This document shows, one piece after another, positions 35,103 to 44,600 of a stretch of DNA of 64,000 nucleotides (its first letter is position 1; each line of letters begins with the position of its first letter). Source of the stretch: Candidatus Alloclostridium intestinigallinarum (GTDB lineage Bacteria > Bacillota > Clostridia > Christensenellales > UBA3700). The notes beneath the pieces were generated by a model. The model did no database searches. It was not told the origin of the DNA and saw only the letters and a program-made list of their open reading frames with translations. Location: positions 1-64,000 of the forward strand of contig CAJFJA010000002.1 in NCBI GenBank assembly GCA_904382605.1, written 5' to 3'. Both the position numbers and the translations under genes were made by a program.

Positions 35103-35819
35103 ATGGTAGTGGAAGATCAGTTCAAAAATTATTGCATCATCAAAACTTTCGGGTTGAAGCGTTCGGACATCGCGCCCTATCTCAGGACGGGAAACGTATC
35201 CGTCGACTACTCCGAAGAATGTCTTGACGGCACTATAAGGGTGCTTAACAACGACGCGGAGGAGACGGAATTCCAAGAAACGCTCGACGTGATAAAGCGC
35301 GCTTTCAAAGACAGGATATATTCCGACTGCGACAGTTCGCTTGCCAAAAAGCTGGTGGATACCTGCCGTGAAAATGGGATAAGGCTTATCGTGGCGGAAT
35401 CCATAACGGGCGGCATGATATGTTCGTCGCTGGTGGATATTCCCGGCGCGAGCGAAGTGCTTACCGAAGGGCTGGTGACGTATACGGACGCCGCCAAAGT
35501 AAGACGCCTGCACGTCAGACTTTCCACGCTGGAAAAGTTCGGCGCGATATCCAAGGAAACGGCGGGTGAAATGGCGCACGGACTGCTGGAAAACCGCGAC
35601 GTGGATCTGGGAATAGCCACCACGGGCTGCGCCGGTCCCGACAGCGACGAAAAGGGCACGCCGGTGGGGCTTTCGTTCGTGGGCATCGCCACCAGAAAGG
35701 GCGGCGTAATATACCGCCTCAACCTGACGGGCGACAGAAATTACATAAGAAGATGCGTAGCCAACGCGGCTATGTTCTATGCGCTTAAAAGCGCCGAAAA
35801 CGGAGATAAGGAGAATTAA
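35103..35819 (+). CDS. cinA: CinA-family C-terminal amidase domain protein
   Basis: A 238-residue protein carrying the CinA/PncC nicotinamide-nucleotide amidase domain in its second half (about 80-232; [39 protein letters not shown]). This domain deamidates NMN in pyridine-nucleotide salvage. Full-length CinA (about 410 residues) also has an N-terminal molybdopterin-binding-like domain. That domain is missing here, but the preceding linker-like part ([12 protein letters not shown] onward) is kept, so the gene looks derived from a full CinA by loss of the first domain. The ATG has AGGAGG upstream, and the gene lies directly between pgsA and recA as cinA often does. Confidence 0.85.
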   Translation: MVVEDQFKNYCIIKTFGLKRSDIAPYLRTGNVSVDYSEECLDGTIRVLNNDAEETEFQETLDVIKRAFKDRIYSDCDSSLAKKLVDTCRENGIRLIVAESITGGMICSSLVDIPGASEVLTEGLVTYTDAAKVRRLHVRLSTLEKFGAISKETAGEMAHGLLENRDVDLGIATTGCAGPDSDEKGTPVGLSFVGIATRKGGVIYRLNLTGDRNYIRRCVANAAMFYALKSAENGDKEN

Positions 35820-35821
35820 TA

Positions 35822-36835
35822 ATGGCAGCAGAAGAGCCTAAAAAGGGCAAGGAAAAAAGCGCTTTACTCGACGACGCGATATCCAAAATAGAAAAGCAGT
35901 TCGGCAAGGGCGCTATTATGAAGCTGGGCGACGGGCAGGTGGAGCCGGTGGAAGTCATCTCTACCGACTGTCTTACCCTCGACTTCGCGCTGGGAATAGG
36001 CGGTTTTCCGCGCGGCAGGATAGTGGAAATATACGGACCGGAATCTTCGGGTAAAACCACCGTGGCGCTGCACGCCGTCGCGTCCTGTCAAAGAAACGGC
36101 GGCACCGCCGCGTTCATAGACGCGGAGCACGCGCTCGACCCCGTATATGCGGAAAATCTGGGCGTAAACATACGCGAGCTGTACGTTTCCCAGCCCGACA
36201 ACGGCGAACAGGCGCTGGACATAGCGGATATGCTCGTGCGCAGTAACGCGGTGGATATAATCGTAATCGACTCGGTTGCGGCGCTCACTCCGCGCGTGGA
36301 AATAGAGGGCGAAATGGACCAGTCCACCGTGGGCGCGCAGGCAAGGCTCATGTCCAAGGCTTTAAGAAAGCTCACGGGCGTTGTGAACAAGGCGAAAACC
36401 TGCATCATCTTTATAAACCAGCTCAGGGAAAAGGTGGGCGTTATGTTCGGCAATCCGGAAACGACCACGGGCGGCAGGGCGCTTAAATTCTATTCGAGCA
36501 TAAGGCTTGAAATAAGAAAGGGCGACGCGATAAAGAGCGGCTCGGAGATAGTGGGCAACCGCACCCGCGCCAAGGTGGTCAAAAACAAACTCGCCCCTCC
36601 CTTCAAGTCCGCGGAATTCGACATAATTTTCGGCAAGGGCATATCGGCAAACGGCTGTCTTATCGACGTCGCTCAGGAAAAAGGCGTCGTGGTAAAGACA
36701 GGCTCGTGGTTCAGCTATAACGGCGACAAGATAGGCCAGGGCAGGGAAAAGGCGATACAGTTCCTCGACGACAATCCCGAAGTGGCGGAGGAAATCAAGG
36801 GCAAACTCACCGAGATGATGAAGCCGCAGGCATAA
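35822..36835 (+). CDS. recA: Recombinase A
   Basis: A 337-residue strand-exchange recombinase and SOS co-protease. Walker A is GPESSGKT, Walker B lies in [12 protein letters not shown], and the DNA-binding loops ([37 protein letters not shown]) are intact. The C-terminal domain is short but normal. It lies 2 bp after cinA at the end of the rimO operon, and no separate promoter or LexA-type box was recognised in the overlap region. Two terminators follow. Confidence 0.97.
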   Translation: MAAEEPKKGKEKSALLDDAISKIEKQFGKGAIMKLGDGQVEPVEVISTDCLTLDFALGIGGFPRGRIVEIYGPESSGKTTVALHAVASCQRNGGTAAFIDAEHALDPVYAENLGVNIRELYVSQPDNGEQALDIADMLVRSNAVDIIVIDSVAALTPRVEIEGEMDQSTVGAQARLMSKALRKLTGVVNKAKTCIIFINQLREKVGVMFGNPETTTGGRALKFYSSIRLEIRKGDAIKSGSEIVGNRTRAKVVKNKLAPPFKSAEFDIIFGKGISANGCLIDVAQEKGVVVKTGSWFSYNGDKIGQGREKAIQFLDDNPEVAEEIKGKLTEMMKPQA

Positions 36836-36858
36836 CAGGCGTATATCGGAACAAAGGC

Positions 36859-36887
36859 GTACCCGCGAATAACGCGGGTACTATTTT
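36859..36887 (+). terminator. First terminator after recA
   Basis: GTACCCGCG-AATAA-CGCGGGTAC followed by TATTTTATT. Confidence 0.85.
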
Positions 36888-36932
36888 ATTGCGGCTTTAT
36901 CGCGGCGGATTATGCTTTCAGATAAAAGCGGC

Positions 36933-36958
36933 AAAGCGCGGAGTTTCCGCGCTTTTGT
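36933..36958 (+). terminator. Second terminator after recA
   Basis: AAAGCGCGG-AGTTT-CCGCGCTTTT, with U-rich continuation TGTAATTT. Confidence 0.8.
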
Positions 36959-36985
36959 AATTTATGCGGAAAATCCGCGGATAAC

Positions 36986-37014
36986 TTGACATACATACTT
37001 ATATATATTATAAT
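36986..37014 (+). promoter_or_regulatory. Consensus promoter of rny
   Basis: TTGACA (36986-36991), 17-bp spacer and TATAAT (37009-37014), a full consensus match. The -10 region ATTATAATGATTATAAT recurs almost exactly at the secD promoter. Confidence 0.9.
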
Positions 37015-37115
37015 GATTATAATATAGTATTTATAAGGGCAAATGCGCCCGGAATTACTGTATGCAAATTAACAAATATGTTGCAAAAGCGGCATAAAAT
37101 ACGGGAGGAATTGAA

Positions 37116-38720
37116 ATGTTGAATTCAGCAGGCTTTCTCCTTTGCAGTGTCGGAACCGACGGTATCATAGGTATCGTCGTGGGAATAGTGCTCGCGCTTA
37201 TTGTCGGCGCGGGTGTAGCGTATCTGATTTTCAGGTATGCCGCGCGTAAAAAGCTCGGATCCGTCAAGGAAGAGTGCGCGCGGCTTTTGGACAGCGCAAA
37301 ATCCAATGCGGACACTTATTTAAAGGAAGCAAGACTAGAAATCAAGGAAGAACAGCACAAAATGCGTTCCGAACTGGACAAGGAATCCAGGGAGCGCAGG
37401 TCGGAGTTGCAGCGCACGGAAAACAGGCTTTCCCAAAGGGAAGACCAGCTTGCGTCCAGGGAACTGCTTCTCGACAAAAAATCCGCGTCCCTCGACGACC
37501 GCAAGAAGGGGATAGAGGCGAAAGAGCAGGAAATTGCGCAGATACAGTGCGAACTTTCCAAACAGCACGATAAAATGCTGGAACAGCTTGAAAAAGTGGC
37601 GCAGCTCACCCAGGAAGAGGCAAAGGCGCAGCTTATGGAACAGCTTTTGGACGAAGTGCGCAAGGACGCGGGCGAAAAGGCGCGTGAAATCGAACAGAGC
37701 GCAAAGGACGAAGCGGAAAAGCGCGCGCGCAACATCGTGGGACAGGCGGTACAGCGCTGCGCGGTGGACCACTCTTCCGAAATATGCGTATCCACGGTGG
37801 AGTTGCCCGGCGACGAGATGAAGGGCAGGCTCATCGGCAGGGTGGGCAGGAATATCCGCTCCATAGAAAACTGCACGGGCGTCGACCTTATCATTGACGA
37901 TACGCCCGACGTGGTGACCGTTTCCGCGTTCGACCCCGTAAGAAGGGAAGTGGCGAAACTCGCCATAGAACGCCTTGTGGCGGACGGCAGAATACACCCC
38001 GCGCGTATAGAAGAAACTGTCGAAAAAGTGCGCCGCGAGCTGGATAACCAGATGAAGGAAGCGGCGGAAAACGCCGCGTTCGACGCGGGCGTATACGGTC
38101 TGCACCCCGAAATAATCAAACTTTTGGGCAGACTCAAATACCGCACCAGTTACGGGCAGAACGTGCTCAAACACTCGCTTGAAGTCAGCTATCTCGCAGG
38201 TTCTCTGGCAACGGAGCTGGGCGCGGACTTCAAAGTGTGCAGAAGGGCGGGACTTTTGCACGACATAGGCAAAGCCGTAGACCACGAAGTAGAGGGCACC
38301 CACGTTTCCATAGGCGTGGAGATACTCAAACGCTTCAAGGAATCCCCCGCGGTCATACACGCGGTTGAAGCGCACCACAACGACGTTGAACCTTCCACGC
38401 TGGAAGCGATTATCGTACAGGCGGCGGACGCCATTTCGGGCGCGCGTCCCGGCGCAAGAAGGGAATCTATCGAAAACTACGTCAAGCGTTTGGAGAAGAT
38501 AGAAAACGTAGCCAACTCGTTCGCGGGCGTGGAGCAGTCCTACGCCATTCAGGCGGGCAGGGAAATCCGCGTCATGGTCAAGCCGGAGGAAGTGGACGAC
38601 AACGCCACCATGTTCATGGCAAAGGAAATCGCCAAAAAGCTGGAAGCGGAGCTGGACTATCCCGGGCAAATCAAAGTCAACGTCATACGCGAACTCCGCA
38701 GTGTGGAATACGCAAAATAA
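37116..38720 (+). CDS. rny: Ribonuclease Y
   Basis: A 534-residue membrane-anchored endoribonuclease that initiates mRNA decay. An N-terminal helix (about 15-38) is followed by a long charged coiled coil (about 45-205), a KH domain (about 220-285; [15 protein letters not shown]) and an HD domain with the metal motif [10 protein letters not shown]. Then comes the C-terminal segment AQGGREI-like ([19 protein letters not shown]). GGAGG precedes the ATG. It has its own consensus promoter and about 100 nt of leader. Length is normal for the family. Confidence 0.96.
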   Translation: MLNSAGFLLCSVGTDGIIGIVVGIVLALIVGAGVAYLIFRYAARKKLGSVKEECARLLDSAKSNADTYLKEARLEIKEEQHKMRSELDKESRERRSELQRTENRLSQREDQLASRELLLDKKSASLDDRKKGIEAKEQEIAQIQCELSKQHDKMLEQLEKVAQLTQEEAKAQLMEQLLDEVRKDAGEKAREIEQSAKDEAEKRARNIVGQAVQRCAVDHSSEICVSTVELPGDEMKGRLIGRVGRNIRSIENCTGVDLIIDDTPDVVTVSAFDPVRREVAKLAIERLVADGRIHPARIEETVEKVRRELDNQMKEAAENAAFDAGVYGLHPEIIKLLGRLKYRTSYGQNVLKHSLEVSYLAGSLATELGADFKVCRRAGLLHDIGKAVDHEVEGTHVSIGVEILKRFKESPAVIHAVEAHHNDVEPSTLEAIIVQAADAISGARPGARRESIENYVKRLEKIENVANSFAGVEQSYAIQAGREIRVMVKPEEVDDNATMFMAKEIAKKLEAELDYPGQIKVNVIRELRSVEYAK

Positions 38721-38744
38721 CTATGCCCTCACCCGTCTGCTGTA

Positions 38745-38864
38745 TGGCGGTTTGAGCGGTATATTTCGGGCAACTTTCCACAACGCCTCACTCGACGTAG
38801 CGCTGCTACGACTTCGTTCGGCGTCGTGAAAATTTGCTCCGAAATCTCCGCGCTGAAACCGCCA
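38745..38864 (+). ncRNA. 120-nt long hairpin downstream of rny, possible structured RNA
   Basis: The two halves pair along nearly their whole length: TGGCGGTTT/AAACCGCCA, AGCG/CGCT, ATTTCGG/CCGAAAT, CAA/TTG and CGCC/GGCG, with the tip CGTAGC-GCT-GCTACG. A terminator lies about 100 bp downstream (38962-38998). It could be a 3' regulatory RNA, a processing structure for rny mRNA or a mobile palindromic repeat. The class is not recognised; only the fold is visible. Confidence 0.55.
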
Positions 38865-38961
38865 CACAACACCCGTTTTCGGGCAGGTAATTATCTGTCA
38901 GAAAATATGCGTAAAAATAAGTTTGTATTTTAGCTTTATGGGTGAAGCGCCACGCACTTAA

Positions 38962-38998
38962 AGCGGCATAAGGGCAAGTGCCCGGTTGCCGCTTTTTT
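38962..38998 (+). terminator. Terminator closing the rny region
   Basis: AGCGGCA...TGCCGCT with an inner GGGC-AAGT-GCCC hairpin, followed by six T. Confidence 0.85.
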
Positions 38999-39043
38999 GG
39001 ACTCGAATTTAAGCAAAATATCGGATAATATCCGTATACGGTA

Positions 39044-39072
39044 TTGACCGGTTTGTAACTTTTTGCTATTAT
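39044..39072 (+). promoter_or_regulatory. Promoter of the GH18 gene
   Basis: TTGACC (39044-39049), 17-bp spacer and TATTAT (39067-39072); the ATG at 39102 follows ACAGGGAAT. Confidence 0.75.
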
Positions 39073-39101
39073 ATATATAGTAATATTACGGACAGGGAAT
39101 T

Positions 39102-40469
39102 ATGAAAAACGTAATTAAAAAGGCTTGGCCGCTGGTTGTAGCGGCCGTTCTCGCAGTGGCGTTGCTCATCTTTTACGGCGTAACGCTTTCCAAGGACAAC
39201 AATCTGGGCATCACGGAAGAAAATCTGGCGGACGGCGCCACGGTTTACGGCTCCGCAGGCGCGGGCATGGCTTTCGATTCGGGAAGAATGACCGCCTGGA
39301 ATGTGAGCGAAAAGGGCGCGGAAGCGGTCGTCGACTTCGGGCAGGAACGCGAAATAAACGCATTGCTGCTGAACGAAACGGGATACAACGTCAAGCAGTT
39401 TTCCGTCTATTACGAAAACGGCGGCGAGTGGGAACTTTGCTACCGCCAATGCGAGATAGGCGTGGACAGGCTTGCGACCTTCTATCCCGTAACCACGAAA
39501 AAGATAAAGGTGGTCATAGACGACTTCAAGAACACCGTCCGCATATCGGATATAGCCGTATATAACTTGCAGGCGCGCGAAAACAGCGATTTCCGCGTAT
39601 CTACGTACATTCGTCCCGAACACATAGGGCAGGGACTTATCGACCCCGACTGTTTCGACATAGTCACGGACGTGCAGTTCATAGCATACGGCAACTTTGA
39701 CCCCGAAGGCAACGTCGTGCCGGTGGAAGGCGCGGACGAAGCGCTTAAAGGGTTAAAGGATATGATAGGCAACCGCGACGTGAGCATCACCGTTACCGTG
39801 TTCCCCGTGCGTGAAGGCGCAACCATGGCGGACGTGTACCGCGACCACATGGACAACGCCGTTCAGAGCATAGTGAACCTGGTGGAAAAGCTGGACGTTG
39901 ACGGCGCGGACTTTGACTGGGAATATCCCCACGGAAGCGAGGAGTGGGCGCTTTACAGCGAATTTATTGCAAGGCTCGGAGAAGAGTTGCATAAAACCGG
40001 CAAGGAACTTTCCATCGCGCTTTCGCCCTGGGGCGTGAACCTTTCGCAGGAAGCTATCGACAGCATCGACCAGCTGCAGCTCATGTCCTACGATATGTTC
40101 GACTATAAGGGCGACAACAACTCGTACAGCGGCGCGGCCGCGTGCGCGGCGGAATACTTCATCTCCTGCGGCTTTGCTCCCGGGCAGCTCAATCTGGGCA
40201 TTTCCTTCTACGGCAGACCCGACGACGGCAGCGGAGTCTGGGTAAATTACCGCGACGAAAATTACACGCAGGACGAATACATAATGTACCAAAACGGCGT
40301 ATGGTTCAACACCGTAACCACCGTGAGGGATAAAACGGCGTATGCCGCTTTGCGCGGACTGGGCGGTATAATGATATTCTCCCAGGACGAGGATTTGCCT
40401 GTTTCCGATCCGCTTTCGCTGACCGCGCAGATAGGCAAGGCAATAGATATGTTCGTGAAGGAGGCTTGA
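39102..40469 (+). CDS. Secreted/anchored glycoside hydrolase family 18 protein
   Basis: A 455-residue extracytoplasmic protein with an N-terminal signal anchor (about 8-28). A discoidin/F5-8-type-C-like beta domain follows (about 35-155; AVVDFGQEREINALLLNE and KIKVVIDDF), then a GH18 barrel (about 165-455). The catalytic signature DGADFDWEYP (DxxDxDxE) sits near 267-276 with the proton-donor glutamate intact. Further barrel motifs are LMSYDMFDY and GISFYGRP. The substrate is a beta-1,4-GlcNAc polymer or its own peptidoglycan; YaaH-like GH18 proteins act on spore cortex. The next gene starts 4 bp after the stop, so the pair is co-expressed. Confidence 0.9.
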   Translation: MKNVIKKAWPLVVAAVLAVALLIFYGVTLSKDNNLGITEENLADGATVYGSAGAGMAFDSGRMTAWNVSEKGAEAVVDFGQEREINALLLNETGYNVKQFSVYYENGGEWELCYRQCEIGVDRLATFYPVTTKKIKVVIDDFKNTVRISDIAVYNLQARENSDFRVSTYIRPEHIGQGLIDPDCFDIVTDVQFIAYGNFDPEGNVVPVEGADEALKGLKDMIGNRDVSITVTVFPVREGATMADVYRDHMDNAVQSIVNLVEKLDVDGADFDWEYPHGSEEWALYSEFIARLGEELHKTGKELSIALSPWGVNLSQEAIDSIDQLQLMSYDMFDYKGDNNSYSGAAACAAEYFISCGFAPGQLNLGISFYGRPDDGSGVWVNYRDENYTQDEYIMYQNGVWFNTVTTVRDKTAYAALRGLGGIMIFSQDEDLPVSDPLSLTAQIGKAIDMFVKEA

Positions 40470-40473
40470 TCGT

Positions 40474-41223
40474 ATGAAAAAAGTATTTCAGGTACTGAAA
40501 AACCGCAGATATATCTCCTTATTATCCGCATTTTTACTGCTGTTCACATATCTTGCGGCCACAAGGAGTTATATTTACGAAAATATCAACAAATCGCTGG
40601 TTTTCGGACAGACCGGCACCCCCGACATCTCCGTGGGCGCCACGGTCACGGGCACGCTCGTGGCGGCGGCTGTGCTGGGCGTTATAATATGCTGGTTCGC
40701 GCGCGATAAGTTCACCGAGCGCACCACCATCAACCTCTATATTATCGCCGCGTTCTGGGCGATAGTGCTCCTCTTTTTCACGCCCTATAATCTCTCCCTC
40801 CTTTCGCCTTCAACGAACGGACAGAATATTTCCACGATAAACCTTATCGTAGTCATCTTCCTTGCCGCGGTCGGAGTAATTTTATTCACCGTCGCAATCG
40901 GTTCGCATTTCGCCGAATATTTCAGGGACGGTTCCTTCGCTCCGCTGGTCGCGGCGTTCATCTGCGCTTCCGTGGCGGTCGTGCTCTCCCTGCTTGCGGC
41001 GGAATTTACATGGAGCTTCACCATATGCACGGCGGTATATGCGGCGGTCCTGCTTGCGGTGAACATGGTCAACAGCTTTATACAGAAGAAGGGCGACGAG
41101 TACACCGACGCGCCCGTGCGCGACTATAAAATATATATCGTATGCGCGATAATCATTCTGCTTGCGCTCGGCGTAGCCGTCGGCGGACACTTCCTCTCCG
41201 AGCCTGCCGCACCCATGGCATAA
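40474..41223 (+). CDS. Polytopic membrane protein of unknown function
   Basis: A 249-residue protein with about seven hydrophobic helices (near 15-32, 55-75, 85-103, 120-145, 155-173, 178-197 and 220-240). I recognise no family. GGAGG lies inside the end of the GH18 gene, so translation is probably coupled to it. The loops are short, as in small permease-like or tetraspan proteins. It may assist the GH18 enzyme at the envelope, which is inference from the operon only. Confidence 0.7.
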   Translation: MKKVFQVLKNRRYISLLSAFLLLFTYLAATRSYIYENINKSLVFGQTGTPDISVGATVTGTLVAAAVLGVIICWFARDKFTERTTINLYIIAAFWAIVLLFFTPYNLSLLSPSTNGQNISTINLIVVIFLAAVGVILFTVAIGSHFAEYFRDGSFAPLVAAFICASVAVVLSLLAAEFTWSFTICTAVYAAVLLAVNMVNSFIQKKGDEYTDAPVRDYKIYIVCAIIILLALGVAVGGHFLSEPAAPMA

Positions 41224-41236
41224 TATCAAAAACATT

Positions 41237-41266
41237 AAAAGCCGTTCCGCAGGGGACGGCTTTTCC
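41237..41266 (+). terminator. Terminator after the 40474 gene
   Basis: AAAAGCCGTTCC-GCAG-GGGACGGCTTTT, very like the secF terminator in sequence, then CCTTTT. Confidence 0.85.
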
Positions 41267-41276
41267 TTTTATATGA

Positions 41277-41561
41277 AATTGGCATAGGGGAATTACAAGC
41301 GAGGCTGCCGCCGCGTTCGTATCTTTTCTGAAAGAAGAGGGCTTTCCCTACATTACCGCCACCCACGACGTAAACAATCCGCGCAGCGGCGCGGTCATGA
41401 AGCGGATAGGCATGAAGTATTGCTATTCCTACGTTGAGCAATGTCAGCCGAAAAATTTCCCGGTTACTTTCAGAATGTACCAGCTGAACCTGGACGGCAA
41501 CGACGGCAGGGTATATCAGAAATACCGCGATACGTATCCGAATTTTACCGAAACCGTGTGA
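41277..41561 (+). pseudogene. GNAT acetyltransferase, 5'-truncated remnant
   Basis: The frame is open from a TGA at 41274 to the TGA at 41559-41561, but no usable start and no ribosome binding site are present. The translation begins with NWHRGITSEAAAAF, the acetyl-CoA-binding loop and helix of GNAT enzymes. It continues through VNNPRSGAVMKRIGMKY, a strongly typical GNAT C-terminal motif, and ends with an ordinary C-terminus. The first half of the domain is absent: the sequence begins directly after the preceding terminator. It is a decayed or deleted gene. Confidence 0.8.
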
Positions 41562-41588
41562 CCTTGTAATTGACAATAAACCCGAAAC

Positions 41589-41622
41589 AAAAAGCCTTGG
41601 TAAAAGTCAACCAAGGCTTTTT
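41589..41622. terminator. Bidirectional terminator at the RND gene 3' end
   Basis: A perfect 13-bp stem, AAAAAGCCTTGGT / ACCAAGGCTTTTT, with an 8-nt loop and T-runs on both strands. It serves the minus-strand RND gene ending at 41638. Confidence 0.93.
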
Positions 41623-41637
41623 GCTGTCGTAAACATT

Positions 41638-44600
41638 TTAACGCTTTCTTCCGCGTTTCTTCTTTTTTGCGGAGCTTTCTCCGTCCGCGCTTCCGCCCGC
41701 TTCGCCGTCCGTTTCCGCAGTTTCGGCAAGTTCCGCGCCCTCATTATTTTCCGCGCTTTCCGGCGCTCCGCCGCCATGCACTTCGCCGTCCGTTCCGTCG
41801 GGCATTTCGCTTATTTGAACGCTTTCCGCGCCGTCCGTTTCCGCATTTTCCGCGCTTTCGCCGTCTGCTGCGCTTTCATCTGTTTCCGCATTTTCCGCGT
41901 TTCCGTCTGTTTCCGCGTTTTCGGCAAACTCCGCGCTTTCCGCGCTTTCCGCATTTCCGGGAGCTTTTTTGCGCATGCGGCGGAACAGCTTTGCAAATTT
42001 TCCCTCTTCGGGCGCGGGCAGTTCCTCTATAGTCACGTTGTCGGACTTGCCCTCTATTTCCGCCAGCAGTTTGTCGGGGTCGAAGTCCGCGGGCGCAGGT
42101 TCGGGAGAAGGTTCCCCCTTCTTTTTACGCTTGAACAGGTCGTAAATCACGGGTATGAAGAACAGCGTCACCACCGTCGCGTACAGCAGTCCGCCTATGG
42201 AAGTTATCGCCATCGGCTGCAACATTCTGCCCGTGGCGGAAGAATCGCACGCGGTTATGATAAGTCCCACTATCGTGGTCAGGGTGGTTATCAGAATGGG
42301 GCGCAGGCGCGTCGCTCCCGCGGTTATCAGCGCGGTGCGCTTTTCCACGCCCTCTTTTACCAGCTTATCGGCAAGTTCCACGAATATAATGCCGTTGTTC
42401 ACCACCACGCCCATAAGCATGATAAGTCCCAGCACCGCCACTACGGATATTCCCACGCCCGTGATGAACAGCGCAAGCAGACTGCCCGTAAAGGCGAGGG
42501 GTATGGTGAACATTATGATAAACGGCGTTTTCAGCGAGCCGAACTGCGCCGCCATCACCAGATATACGAGCACTATCGCAATGCCCAGCACGATATAGAG
42601 CGTGGTATAAATTTCCTCAACTTCCGCCGTCTGCGCCACGAATTCTATCTCTATCGCGGAGTCGGGGTGCGAGGAGTTGTATGCGGCAATAAGCGCCTGA
42701 ATGTCGTCCGCCACCGCGGAAGAAGACGCGCCCGATTGCAGACACACGGTCACGGCGGAATATCTTCTGCCGTCCCTGCGGTCGATGGAAACCATGCCTT
42801 CTTCCGTTTTCAGACTGCCGTCGTCGTTGAAAGAATCGGGGGTGAGCAGTTCGGACAGTTTTACGCTTCCCGTCTGCGTGCCGCCTATGTGCCCGTTGAG
42901 GGTGTAGGTTATATCCATATCCAAAATGTCGGCGCGCGCGGAGTCGTCGGAGAAGTACTCTTCGCTTGTGTCCGCCTTGTATGCGCCGCCGTTTAACGAA
43001 AGGTATCCGTTTTCGTCGGTGACGTTCGCCCCGCTTCCGTCCTTATCGGGCGTAAGAGAGGTAACCGCGCCGTCTTCCCCTATCAGATAATACTTGCGCA
43101 ACACGGAATAGGATTCGGAATTATTCTCTTTCAGATAGCTGTCCTTATAGTATATCTCCACGGGCACGTCGGGCGCGCTAGAAGCAAAGCCCTTGTGCCA
43201 GGTCAGAAGAGAGTAGTAGTAATCGTAAATAAGCACGTCGTAAGTGCCTTCATTGCCGTTGTCCGACACGGTCAGCGTGGCGGCGGGCGAAAGGGTGACG
43301 TCGGTGAGGTATTCGGAAATCTGCAGATAAATCTCGCCAACTGTCAGCCCCAGTTCCATTGCCTTTTTGCGGTCTATCTCCAAAGTGTAGGAAATGCCGC
43401 TTCCGCTCACGTTGTCGGAAGTGTAGGAAACGCCGTCAAGCTGCGCTATTGAAGAAGAAAGCTGTCCGGCAGCCGCTTTCAGCTCGTCCAGGTCGTCGCC
43501 GTAGACGTTCACGGTCAGATTGTCGGAAGCCACCGCCGTATCTATCACCGTGCCCGTGGAGCATTCCACCTTGATATACTGCGCGTAATCTATATTCGCG
43601 CTGTCGGAAAGTTCGTCCACCAGCCTGTCGCACAGCTTTTTTGCGCTGTCGCGCTTGCCGTCTGTCAGTTTTACCGTTGCGGTAATGGTGTCCGCGCCTA
43701 TATTCATACCCTCGGACTGAATGTTATATCCGGCTATATTCACGTTGCTGGATATGGTCATATTGACGTGCTCGGTTTCTTCCATCGCCATAAGGTATTC
43801 GGTAACCTGTCCGGTAACGCTGTCGCGCACGTCGTCGTAGTCGAGCGTTTCGCCGCGCCCGTCCTTGCCCCCGTTGATTGCTCCCGCGTCAAGCGATATG
43901 GTAACGGTAAGACTGCCCGTATCCGTTTCGGGGAAGAAGCGCGAATCCATAAAGAAGAATGAAGTCACCGCAAGTCCCAGCATAACCACGACAACCGCGA
44001 GCGAAATCCACTTGTGCTTCAACGTGAACGAAAGTCCGCGGGCATACGCCTTTTTCACCTTGCCCATAACCTTTTCCGGCTTGGGACGGTAATTTTTCAC
44101 AGTATACTGCGCCAAAGAAGGCACTAAGGTTATCGCCACCACAAGTGAAACCGCCAGGGCAAGACAGAGCGTTACCGCCATATCCTTTACCACCGTTTTG
44201 GTAAGTCCCTGCGTGAACACTATGGGCAGCCATACGATGAGGGAAGTTATCGTCGAAGCCAGAATTGCGCCCGACATCTGCGTCGTGCCCGTGATGACCG
44301 CTTCCTTTACGGGTGCGCCGCGCGAACGCAGGCGGTAGATATTTTCTATCACCACTACGGAGTTATCCACCAGCATACCTATGCCCATCGCAAGCCCCGC
44401 CATTGACATAAGGTTGAGCGTGATACCCGCAAAGTACATTATCACGAAAGTGGCGACTACGCTTATCACCATTGAAAGGGTGGTGAGCAGGGTGGGACGG
44501 AGGTCTTTCAGGAAGATGAACAGCACCACGACCGCGAGCAGCGCGCCCCACAGCAGGTTTTGTATAACCGTGCTTATAAGTTGGTTGGTGTACTCGCCGT

